This document shows positions 1 to 6,255 of a stretch of 8,681 bases of DNA, piece by piece (position 1 is the stretch's first letter; each line of letters opens with the position of its first letter). Below the pieces are notes generated by a model. It was not told where the DNA came from, ran no database searches, and saw only the letters and a program-made list of their open reading frames with translations. The stretch spans positions 1 through 8,681 of the forward strand of contig JAESUE010000175.1 of the NCBI GenBank assembly GCA_016763235.1, given 5' to 3'. The DNA is from Pseudomonadales bacterium. Its GTDB lineage: Bacteria; Pseudomonadota; Gammaproteobacteria; Pseudomonadales; UBA3067. The translations under genes were made by a program, and so were the position numbers.

Positions 1-513
1 CCTATCGGACTGCTCCTTACAGCGTGGTTACTGTCAAATAACAAAGCGGCTCCGGAGGATAGACATTACAGAGCATGCCTCTACACCTCACTAGGATTAT
101 TCGCTGCGGGTGGAATCATTGGGTTTTTGATTGAGGGGGTTAACGTGGTCATTCCTGCCCATTACCACGGCTCAATAGTTGGTGTGACTCTGGCTTTTAT
201 GGGTTTAAGCTATTACTTCATCCCCCAATTCGGCTACGGCAAACCAAATATAAGGCTCGCTCACTGGCAACCTTATATTTATGGCGGTGGGCAACTGATG
301 CATATTTTGGGTTTGGCTTGGTCGGGAGGGTACGGAGTACAGCGTAAAACTGCTGGCACAGCTCAAGGCTTGGATCGCCTACCAGAAATTGCGGGGATGG
401 GAATGATGGGGCTTGGTGGGTTAATTTCTATTATCGGGGGAGCGCTTTTCTTATGGGTAATAATCAAAGTGCTGCTTGCAGGAAAAGAAGCCACTATTCA
501 GCAAACTCTGTAA
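1..513 (+). CDS. Heme-copper oxidase subunit I, C-terminal part (5' end outside window)
   Basis: The reading frame is open from the first base and ends at TAA 511-513, giving the last 170 residues of a membrane protein. Fragment residues 53-60 read AHYHGSIV in a hydrophobic helix. The HYH pair (54 and 56) fits the helix X histidines that bind the high-spin and low-spin hemes in heme-copper oxidase subunit I. H101 in QLMHILGLAWSGG, followed by YGVQR, aligns with the QHFLGLxGxPRR segment of helix XI, and a last helix spans about 134-160. It would reduce O2 at the inner membrane. It is clearly a different paralogue from CtaD in this window (shorter loops, GS after HYH), so it belongs to another oxidase locus to the left. 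A TTG at 127 lies in frame but inside the conserved domain, so the true start is upstream. The subfamily cannot be settled without the missing N-terminal two thirds. Confidence 0.82.
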   Translation, partial: PIGLLLTAWLLSNNKAAPEDRHYRACLYTSLGLFAAGGIIGFLIEGVNVVIPAHYHGSIVGVTLAFMGLSYYFIPQFGYGKPNIRLAHWQPYIYGGGQLMHILGLAWSGGYGVQRKTAGTAQGLDRLPEIAGMGMMGLGGLISIIGGALFLWVIIKVLLAGKEATIQQTL

Positions 514-530
514 TGCTTAAACTATAAAGC

Positions 531-1160
531 ATGAGAGTTTACCATTTCGTAAATGAGGAGTTCGGCCTTAAAGATTTAAGAGAAAAAAGGCTAAAAATTT
601 CCAACATAATGGCCCTCAACGACCCATTTGAGCTCTTTAGTCCAGAGATGTCCAATCGTGATTTCAGGAAAGCCATAAAGGCTGCGAAGAAAGAGGTGGC
701 CAAGAAATTTGGCGTAATTTGTTTTAGTGCAAATTGGCAAAACCCTGTCCAGTGGGCGCACTATGCAAATCGACACAGCGGCGTCTGTCTTGGTTTTGAT
801 GTTCCCAAGAACTGCCTTGAGAAAATTACCTATATAGAAAAACGCGTCACCCACGATGGTGAGTTAGGCGAAAGTTTAGTAATGGAACTGCTAAAAACGA
901 AGTACGTAGACTGGGAGTATGAAGAAGAATATCGAGCCTTCCTACCTCTAGAGCAACCTAGTCAAGAGTTTTATTATTCTGAATTTTCAGAAAAACTACA
1001 ACTAGCAAGAGTCATTGTCGGGGCTGAGTCAAAATTATCCCGTTCAGACATTGCCAAAGCACTTGGCAGTCTCAAAGAGAATGTTGAGGTTTTTAAAGCT
1101 CGGCCTGCATTTACACGCTTTGAAATGGTTGAGAACAAAGACCAAGGTTTGTGGGCCTAG
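531..1160 (+). CDS. DUF2971 domain protein, function unknown
   Basis: A 209-residue soluble protein with the hallmarks of the DUF2971 family: NDPFE at 30-34, a CFS at 64-66, NPVQWAHYANRHSGVCLGFD at 71-90, and WEYEEEYRAF at 128-137. There is no signal peptide or membrane helix, so it is probably cytoplasmic. The biochemical role of the family is not established, although members are often found singly in accessory regions. The gene starts 17 bases after the oxidase subunit I stop and has no recognisable Shine-Dalgarno sequence, so it may be read from the oxidase transcript. It ends about 40 bases before a strong terminator. It is not part of the usual oxidase gene order, which suggests an inserted passenger gene. 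The family call is firm; a function cannot be assigned. Confidence 0.8.
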   Translation: MRVYHFVNEEFGLKDLREKRLKISNIMALNDPFELFSPEMSNRDFRKAIKAAKKEVAKKFGVICFSANWQNPVQWAHYANRHSGVCLGFDVPKNCLEKITYIEKRVTHDGELGESLVMELLKTKYVDWEYEEEYRAFLPLEQPSQEFYYSEFSEKLQLARVIVGAESKLSRSDIAKALGSLKENVEVFKARPAFTRFEMVENKDQGLWA

Positions 1161-1199
1161 CAAGCGTATTTGCGGTATTTCTTACAAACGCCATCCAAT

Positions 1200-1232
1200 A
1201 AAAAGCCTGCCAAAATACTTGGCAGGCTTTTT
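1200..1232. terminator. Bidirectional rho-independent terminator
   Basis: A perfect 14-bp inverted repeat (1200-1213 and 1219-1232, core GCCTGCCAA/TTGGCAGGC) encloses the 5-base loop AATAC. Its A-rich left edge and T-rich right edge give a U tract in either direction. It sits between the convergent DUF2971 gene (+) and ctaB (-) and can end both transcripts. The remaining bases up to the ctaB stop at 1311 show no gene. Confidence 0.93.
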
Positions 1233-1310
1233 ATTATAAACCCATAACCTTATAGAATTAGATATTAACGGTACATAAGACATTATCACTCGCGCAAGGA
1301 GTAAATGCCT

Positions 1311-2225
1311 TTATGAAACAGAAGACATACCAATAGCAATAAAGTGATCAATTAACAAAGCAGCAAATAAAGCCATTAAATACACAATCGAAAAACCAAA
1401 GGTTTTCATTGCATGTTCATCACCAGCTTGACGGTATAACTTAAACGCATGGTAAATAAAGCCCAAGCCAAGTAGTACAGCTGAAAACAGGTACAGCAAA
1501 CCACTCATATGAATAGTAAAAGGTAGCAAGGAGACAGAAAGCAACATAAATGTGTAAAGAAGAACCTGCTGCTTGGTGAATTCAATACCATGGGTTACCG
1601 GCAACATGGGTAAACCTGCCGCCGCATAATCATCCCGTCGCTTAATAGCCAGCGCCCAAATATGAGGAGGAGTCCAGATAAAAATAATCAGGAACAACAC
1701 CATCGCTTCAACTGTTACCTCTCCTGTCACCGCCGCCCACCCCAATACTGGGGGAGCAGCGCCTGCAGCGCCTCCCAATACAATATTATGAGGAGTAGCT
1801 CGTTTTAAATACATCGTATAAATAACAGCATAACCCACCATAGAAAGAAGCGTTAAAACTGCGGTAAGAACATTTACCAAGCTGACTAAAATAACCATTG
1901 AAAGAACAGCAAGAATTAACGCAAATACTAACGCAGACTCCGAACTGAGCCCGCCCGTAGGTAAAGGGCGATTTTTGGTGCGGTCCATAACCGCGTCTAT
2001 TTTCTGATCCACAACATGGTTAATTGCCGCCCCACTGGCCGCCCCTAAGCCAATTCCCAAAGTACCAAAAACTACTGCAATCCAATTCACAGCCAAAGTA
2101 TCTGTTGCTAGCACCATGCCGACTATTGCAGTAAAAGCAATGAGCAAAACCACATTGGGTTTGCACAGCTCAAGATATTGCCTCCAAGAAGCACGACTAT
2201 GATTCTCTAATAGTATTCCAGGCAC
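1311..2225 (-). CDS. ctaB: Protoheme IX farnesyltransferase (heme O synthase)
   Basis: This 304-residue UbiA-family prenyltransferase transfers a farnesyl group from farnesyl diphosphate to heme b, making heme o, the precursor of heme a. The first Asp-rich motif is NHVVDQKIDAVMDRTKNRP (69-87), and the second cytoplasmic loop is WTPPHIWALAIKRRDDY (184-200), both diagnostic of CyoE/CtaB. About nine hydrophobic segments fit an inner-membrane protein of normal family length. The start is GTG at 2225: an excellent AGGAGGG lies 7 bases further upstream, and an in-frame TAG just ahead leaves no alternative. It follows ctaA after a 152-base gap and is the last gene of the minus-strand operon. In Pseudomonas an sco gene follows at this position, but here a terminator does. 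Confidence 0.96.
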   Translation of the reverse strand: MPGILLENHSRASWRQYLELCKPNVVLLIAFTAIVGMVLATDTLAVNWIAVVFGTLGIGLGAASGAAINHVVDQKIDAVMDRTKNRPLPTGGLSSESALVFALILAVLSMVILVSLVNVLTAVLTLLSMVGYAVIYTMYLKRATPHNIVLGGAAGAAPPVLGWAAVTGEVTVEAMVLFLIIFIWTPPHIWALAIKRRDDYAAAGLPMLPVTHGIEFTKQQVLLYTFMLLSVSLLPFTIHMSGLLYLFSAVLLGLGFIYHAFKLYRQAGDEHAMKTFGFSIVYLMALFAALLIDHFIAIGMSSVS

Positions 2226-2232
2226 GTTAAAT

Positions 2233-2239
2233 CCCTCCT
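2233..2239 (-). promoter_or_regulatory. Strong ribosome binding site of ctaB
   Basis: Read on the minus strand this is AGGAGGG, 7 bases before the GTG start of ctaB. It fixes the non-ATG start and implies efficient independent initiation rather than coupling to ctaA, which ends about 150 bases upstream. Confidence 0.85.
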
Positions 2240-2377
2240 AATCCTTATTCAATAGACTGTTTACGACTGGTTTGAAACAGCTTTAATGTTCTTGCTAGTC
2301 ACTATCCCGCTCACCCATAAATTTGAGCACTTACAAGATGCTCTAAACTAGCCAATGACCTTTATTCTTTTTTACCC
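2240..2377 (-). other. ctaA-ctaB intergenic spacer with two weak hairpins
   Basis: No convincing open reading frame lies between the ctaA stop and the ctaB ribosome binding site. Two small inverted repeats are visible: TTTGAGCA/TGCTCTAAA (2322-2347, five perfect base pairs plus a bulged extension) and CTGTTT/AAACAG (2257-2262 and 2275-2280). Neither is followed by a T run on the minus strand, so they are not intrinsic terminators. They could be processing or stabilising elements, or chance. No clear -10/-35 pair was found. Confidence 0.35.
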
Positions 2378-3397
2378 TTACCGCTTTCGACCACCGATTC
2401 TGATAAAAAAATTCAGTGATACTAACGACAGCAACAATAAAGCAGCTACACCGTTATGAGATACTGCCACAGGAATCGGCAAGTGCAAAAGTACGTTGGC
2501 AACACCTAGGGAAAGTTGTGTAACGAGCAACAGCAATACTGCAACCGATACCATTTTTACAATCCGCGACTCTACCGCAAATAGCAGCGTTACTCCAAGA
2601 GATCCAACAATGAAAAATGTAAGCAAAGCACCTAAGCGATGTGAAAAATGCACAGCGACACCTGCAGCATTAGATAAAACGCCCCCTTCATAGCTTTTAC
2701 CCAAACCTCGCCATAACGTAAAACCTTCTGAAAAATCCATTTCAGGAAGCCACTTTCCCTGACAAGTGGGGAAGCCCCAGCAATGTAGAGCAACATAGTT
2801 TGTACTGGTCCATCCACCTAATGCAATCTGACAATAAACGACCATAAGAGCAAACGCTGCCCAGATTTTGAAAAACCTACCGGTATCAGTGCTGACATTA
2901 CGCTCATAATTAACCTGGAGCGTATTTAAGGTAACAAACCAAAGCAATGCCAACGTCAGCATACCTGCAAGAAGGTGCATGGTGACAACGACAGGTTTCA
3001 ATAAAAGCGTCACTGTCCACATGCCCAGCATACCCTGAAAAATCACCAATCCTACAAGGAAAACAGGCAACAATACTTGTTGGCCCGCTTGCTTTCGATT
3101 TACCCATGCGATAGCTGCCATCGCCACGATTAACAAACCGAGAAAACTGGCAAAGTATCGATGTACCATTTCTTTCCAGGCTTTCGCTATTTCAACAGGC
3201 CGCTCAGGAAAGACGGTATTTGCACTTTCTATCTCAGTTTGAGAGGTAGGAGCAAAGACCTTCCCGTAACACCCAGGCCAGTCAGGACAACCCAAGCCAG
3301 CATCAGAAAGGCGAACATAAGCTCCTAACACAATAACAACGAGCGCCAACACTGTTGCAACTATTGAAAGTACTTTAAACCAAGAACTACCCACCAT
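2378..3397 (-). CDS. ctaA: Heme A synthase
   Basis: A 339-residue COX15/CtaA family inner-membrane protein that oxidises the C8 methyl of heme o to a formyl group, giving heme a. Family signatures are visible in order: GAYVRLSDAGLGCPDWPGC (25-43) with the cysteine pair C37/C43; E76 and H79 in KEMVHR; H141; C206/C212 in HCWGFPTCQGKW; H253 in SHRLG; and H314 in SHNG. The histidine spacing (62 and 61 residues) and the Glu three residues before the first His match the heme-ligand layout known from Bacillus CtaA. About eight hydrophobic segments are present in two related halves. The ATG abuts the TAG of the upstream gene, and AGGTGA lies inside the end of that gene, so translation is probably coupled. 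Confidence 0.96.
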   Translation of the reverse strand: MVGSSWFKVLSIVATVLALVVIVLGAYVRLSDAGLGCPDWPGCYGKVFAPTSQTEIESANTVFPERPVEIAKAWKEMVHRYFASFLGLLIVAMAAIAWVNRKQAGQQVLLPVFLVGLVIFQGMLGMWTVTLLLKPVVVTMHLLAGMLTLALLWFVTLNTLQVNYERNVSTDTGRFFKIWAAFALMVVYCQIALGGWTSTNYVALHCWGFPTCQGKWLPEMDFSEGFTLWRGLGKSYEGGVLSNAAGVAVHFSHRLGALLTFFIVGSLGVTLLFAVESRIVKMVSVAVLLLLVTQLSLGVANVLLHLPIPVAVSHNGVAALLLLSLVSLNFFIRIGGRKR

Positions 3398-4024
3398 CTA
3401 TTCACCTAACTCAGAATATTTGAGTAAATGCTTCAGGTCTTTAAGCACCTTCTTTCCTTCTGTACGAGGCTCGTAATACATCATCAGGTTACCCAAAGGG
3501 TCAATCAAGAAAATCGAGAAATCTTCAATAGTACTATTTTCTGGGTTGAGTACGGGATAGAGAATTTGTGATGCTTGAGGAGAGTGCATCAGAATATTTA
3601 GCCCTTGGTGTTCATCTTCTATCAGTATATTTAATTCAGCTTTATGCGTATTTTCTGTTAGAAGCCACAAGCGCTGCACCCGCTTTCGGCCCACCGCTTG
3701 GGCTCGCCTCACCTGCCTAAGCATCACTATTGTTTCATTGCAAAGCTCATCACACTTAGATGGCCCGACGACCAGAAAAGACCACTTCCCTTGCAACAGC
3801 TGACGACTAACTTTATTTCCAGCAATATCAACCGTTTCAAACTCGGGGATTTCTCGCACCGGAGAAACAAGCACTCCCTGGCTTTTCCCTTCTTTAAAAA
3901 AAAGTGAGTCTCCAGAATAAAACATGTACCAGGAAATGATATAAGGGAAGCCGAAAAGAACAACCATAACAGTGAGCGGGTTAAGGCGTCGTTTCTTTTT
4001 CTTGATTTCTATTTCTTCAGTCAT
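3398..4024 (-). CDS. Membrane-anchored thioredoxin-like (Sco-like) protein of the oxidase locus
   Basis: A 208-residue protein with a very basic N-terminus (KKKKRR at 8-13), one membrane helix (about 17-36) and a presumed periplasmic domain. The domain looks thioredoxin/Sco-like: GKWSFLVVGPSKCDELC puts C91 and C95 in a CxxxC pattern after a beta strand, and IFLIDPLGNLMMYYEP (171-186) resembles the conserved DPxG strand and turn. In true Sco copper chaperones a histidine lies about eight residues before this Asp; here that place appears to be Glu167. It occupies the slot between SURF1 and ctaA held by an uncharacterised gene in Pseudomonas. I infer a role in copper or thiol handling during CuA or CuB assembly. 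The start has only a weak ribosome binding site. Family assignment is by pattern, not alignment. Confidence 0.8.
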   Translation of the reverse strand: MTEEIEIKKKKRRLNPLTVMVVLFGFPYIISWYMFYSGDSLFFKEGKSQGVLVSPVREIPEFETVDIAGNKVSRQLLQGKWSFLVVGPSKCDELCNETIVMLRQVRRAQAVGRKRVQRLWLLTENTHKAELNILIEDEHQGLNILMHSPQASQILYPVLNPENSTIEDFSIFLIDPLGNLMMYYEPRTEGKKVLKDLKHLLKYSELGE

Positions 4025-4081
4025 TCATATAACTCAAATCATCGAACAGGAATTTAAGGGTAAGCACTACAGACAAATTCT

Positions 4082-4831
4082 TTAATCTTGCAGAGCTGGC
4101 CGTTTCTTTTTAAAGCAGGAATAAATAACCATAATTAATGCAAATAACGTGAATGCAAACCATTGGATTGCATAGCCAATATGCATTGAGACCTTTGAAT
4201 CAAATTTAGGCCAGCTTATTATCAAACCATCCTCACTATCACCCTGTAACTGCATTACGTAGGGGGAAACAGGCCGGCTGATTCTTTTACTTAACTGCTC
4301 AATATTGATATACAGGCGTAACTTTTGCTTATGAGGCTCTCCATCTCCCATAAAAAAAGGCCTAGTTCTAGGCGATACAAGAGAACCCTTAAGGGTTCTC
4401 TCTCCACTAGGCGTTTCCATTTTAGGCAATACACTACGATCAGCTAAACCAGCCAACCAACCTCTATTTACCAATATGAGTTCTTTTTTACCATCAAGTT
4501 CAAAAAGGGAGATTATATGATAACCCGGCCGGCCCTTGTAAATCATGTTATCCAAATAGAATGTCTCACTGGGTAGATATCGCCCCACCGCCTGAGCTAT
4601 CCTGAATTTTTCAAGGTTATTTGAACTATTCAAAGGTAAAGCAGGCAAATCTGACATGGTTTTTATGCGCTCTGCAAGCAGGGTTTTTTCTTCTGCCCGG
4701 TCTAACTGCCAAAACCCAAAACCACAACAAACCCCGCCCACAAATAGGCCAATCACAATCAACGCCCAGCTTGGGGAAAAGTAAAGGTTCTTAAAATAAT
4801 TGATAGGAAGTGCCTCTCGAATTTTCAACAA
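4082..4831 (-). CDS. SURF1 family cytochrome oxidase assembly protein
   Basis: A 249-residue inner-membrane assembly factor; SURF1/Shy1 proteins bind heme a and help insert it into subunit I. Visible features are the N-terminal helix (about 22-41) ending in GFWQLDRAEEK (39-49), the periplasmic signature FYLDN...RPGYHII (91-107), VNRGWLAG (121-128), and the C-terminal helix beginning HIGYAIQWFAFTLF (217-230). The layout and length are normal. The start is inferred as TTG at 4831: an in-frame TAA occurs only four codons upstream, and the next ATG (residue 59) would remove the first helix. A GGTGG about 12 bases upstream is a poor ribosome binding site. It is the first gene of the SURF1-ctaA-ctaB operon, with 57 bases to the next gene. 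The coding sequence contains striking palindromes at 4352-4401. Confidence 0.94.
   Translation of the reverse strand: MLKIREALPINYFKNLYFSPSWALIVIGLFVGGVCCGFGFWQLDRAEEKTLLAERIKTMSDLPALPLNSSNNLEKFRIAQAVGRYLPSETFYLDNMIYKGRPGYHIISLFELDGKKELILVNRGWLAGLADRSVLPKMETPSGERTLKGSLVSPRTRPFFMGDGEPHKQKLRLYINIEQLSKRISRPVSPYVMQLQGDSEDGLIISWPKFDSKVSMHIGYAIQWFAFTLFALIMVIYSCFKKKRPALQD
4352..4401 (-). repeat. Two adjacent palindromes and T run inside SURF1 (terminator-like)
   Basis: In the direction of SURF1 transcription, a perfect 22-bp palindrome (4401-4380, half-site AGAGAACCCTT) is followed after six bases by GCCTAGAACTAGGC (4373-4360), one C and seven T (4358-4352). The second hairpin plus T run has the shape of a short intrinsic terminator, with a stem of about five base pairs and a GAAC loop. 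The reading frame passes through without a break. Whether it pauses or ends transcription cannot be told from sequence. Confidence 0.55.
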
Positions 4832-4856
4832 ACAGCTGAATTACCACCGAACCCGC

Positions 4857-4885
4857 ATTATACCGCAAGCAAAAAGCACCATCGA
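4857..4885 (-). promoter_or_regulatory. Candidate sigma70 promoter for the SURF1-ctaA-ctaB operon
   Basis: On the minus strand a perfect TATAAT occupies 4862-4857. The best hexamer 17 bases upstream is TCGATG (4885-4880), only three of six matches to TTGACA. Transcription would start near 4850 and give a leader of about 20 bases before the TTG start of SURF1. The -10 is convincing; the -35 is weak, so an activator may be needed. Confidence 0.45.
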
Positions 4886-4974
4886 CAAACAACAATATTT
4901 AGAGGTGCTCTTATGGTGGTGTCACCTATATATGAGGTGTATATTATGCCTTCCAATCAGATTGAGTACTGAAA

Positions 4975-5172
4975 GTGTTTAAAATTGTTCTTTTGATTAA
5001 CCTACTGCTAATTTTGCTCAGCCTTTTCACCGGGGCCTTTTTTTTGGCTAAGGATGGTGGCAACCAAAAGAGGATATTTACATCTCTAGCTTTAAGGATC
5101 GTACTTTCACTTACCTTGCTTGTCCTCCTTGTGACTGGGTACAATTTTGGCTGGATTTCACCGAATGCTTAA
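4975..5172 (+). CDS. DUF2909 twin-transmembrane protein
   Basis: A 65-residue protein with two membrane helices (about 3-25 and 40-58) joined by the basic loop KDGGNQKR, ending GWISPNA. This pattern, and its place between coxC and SURF1 on the opposite strand, match the DUF2909 family found at the same position in gammaproteobacterial oxidase loci. Its role is not known; the conserved location suggests a link with oxidase assembly or stability. The start is GTG at 4975, with a GAG (4964-4966) about eight bases upstream as a weak ribosome binding site. It is divergent from SURF1 and convergent with coxC. Low sequence complexity limits the family call, but position and length support it well. 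Confidence 0.85.
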   Translation: MFKIVLLINLLLILLSLFTGAFFLAKDGGNQKRIFTSLALRIVLSLTLLVLLVTGYNFGWISPNA

Positions 5173-5201
5173 TATATTCACTTACCCAATATAATAAAAA
5201 C

Positions 5202-5271
5202 AGTAACTACTCAGCTCACGCTCAAATTTGAACGCAATCTGAACAGTTACAGAGTTCGCTGAGGTGTTACT
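5202..5271 (+). repeat. Long imperfect inverted repeat downstream of the DUF2909 gene
   Basis: AGTAACTACTCAGC (5202-5215) can pair with GCTGAGGTGTTACT (5258-5271) at 12 of 14 positions, with the two mismatches adjacent. Inside, GAAC/GTTC (5241-5244 and 5254-5257) offers a small second stem. GTGTT (5264-5268) could instead pair with AACAC (5275-5279), so two folds compete. The element lies in the 3' untranslated region of the DUF2909 gene, ahead of the terminator at 5293-5329. No open reading frame explains it. Confidence 0.4.
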
Positions 5272-5292
5272 AAAAACACTCCTTTATAAATA

Positions 5293-5329
5293 AAAAAACC
5301 GGCATGCTTTTTCAATATGCCGGTTTTTT
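5293..5329. terminator. Bidirectional rho-independent terminator
   Basis: A perfect 13-bp inverted repeat (5293-5305 and 5317-5329, core CCGGCAT/ATGCCGG) has an 11-base loop, with an A run on the left and a T run on the right, so it works in both directions. It lies 12 bases beyond the coxC stop and about 120 bases beyond the DUF2909 stop, and so separates these convergent genes. Confidence 0.93.
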
Positions 5330-5341
5330 ATTTCTTAATAT

Positions 5342-6213
5342 TTACATCCAATAAACAAACAAGTACAGCCCTAACCATACAACATCAACAAAGTGCCAAT
5401 ACCAAGCAACACCTTCAAATGCAAAGTGCTTTTCTGGTGTAAAGTGCCCTTTAATACTTCTAATCAAGATAACAAATAGCATTATTGTTCCCATGGTAAC
5501 GTGAAACCATGAAAGCCAGTTAGCATATAGAAGGTTGACCCGTAAATACCCGATTTAAGCGTTAGATCCATCTCATGATAAGCATGAACATATTCATACA
5601 TTTGAAAACAAAAAAACACGACCCCCAAAGCCACTGTCACAGCAAGCCCTGCAATCAGCGTTTTCTGGTTGTTATGCTTAAGACCATGGTGCGCCCACGT
5701 TAACGTAACACCACTGGATAACAATATTATGGTATTTATAAGAGGAATCCCCAACGCGCCCATCGCTTCTTTTGGCTCAGTAAAATTTGTCGCATCGGGT
5801 AAATTAATAAGAGGCCACTGAGCAGAAAACTCAGGCCACAATAAATTTGATGAGCCGAGATGGCCTTCACCACCTAACCAAGGAAGAGCAATCGCCCTAA
5901 CATAAAATAAAGTACCGAACAGGGCCATAAAGAAAAACACTTCAGACACGATAAACCAAATCATACCCTGCCGAAACGATGCGTCCACCCTCTCATTGTA
6001 TTTATTAGACAGGCTCTCTTCAACGACACTTGAAAACCATCCATGAAAAAGATAGACAAGCATTAACAGCCCTACACCACTGATTATAGGCCCAACTGAA
6101 AGCCCATTTGTCCAAAAAGCAAAACCAACAAATAGGGTAAAGAGCGCCAAGGCTCCAATAATTGGCCACTGGCTATTTTCCGGAACATAATATTCTTGAT
6201 TGGTCGAGCTCAT
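5342..6213 (-). CDS. coxC: Cytochrome c oxidase subunit III, with an apparent one-base frameshift
   Basis: Subunit III of the aa3 oxidase, an inner-membrane subunit that stabilises the active site and proton uptake. The first 237 codons contain IVSEVFFFMALFG (88-100, with conserved Glu91), TWAHHGLKH (172-180), QMYEYVHAY (204-212) and YMLTGFHGF (229-237). At 5502-5503 one base is missing: reading straight on stops at 5482 after LPWEQ. Restoring one C gives GFHGFHVTMGTIMLF and continues through KGHFTPEKHF and WYWHFVDVVWLGLY to TAA at 5344-5342, for 290 residues, the usual family length. The start at 6213 has AAGGA about nine bases upstream, 42 bases after ctaG. The repaired tail is so well conserved that a sequencing or assembly error is more likely than real gene loss. 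Confidence 0.93.
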
Positions 6214-6255
6214 ATCAATGATTCCTTTTACATCCTTTAATTATTAACGCATCCA

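Noticed and set aside
1755..1790. Repeated GCAGCGCC words and GGGAG/CTCCC pairing in ctaB
   Set aside because: They arise from codons of the conserved Gly/Ala-rich GGAAGAAPP segment and need no separate explanation.
4527..4534. GGCCGGCC palindrome within SURF1
   Set aside because: An 8-bp palindrome is expected by chance and has no extended symmetry.
4800..4982. Plus-strand open frame of 60 codons across the SURF1 upstream region
   Set aside because: It overlaps SURF1 and the DUF2909 start, has no family resemblance and no ribosome binding site, and covers the promoter region.
5482..5505. Natural coxC C-terminus ending LPWEQ
   Set aside because: The last residues do not fit the family, while the adjacent frame continues with perfectly conserved subunit III sequence to 5342.
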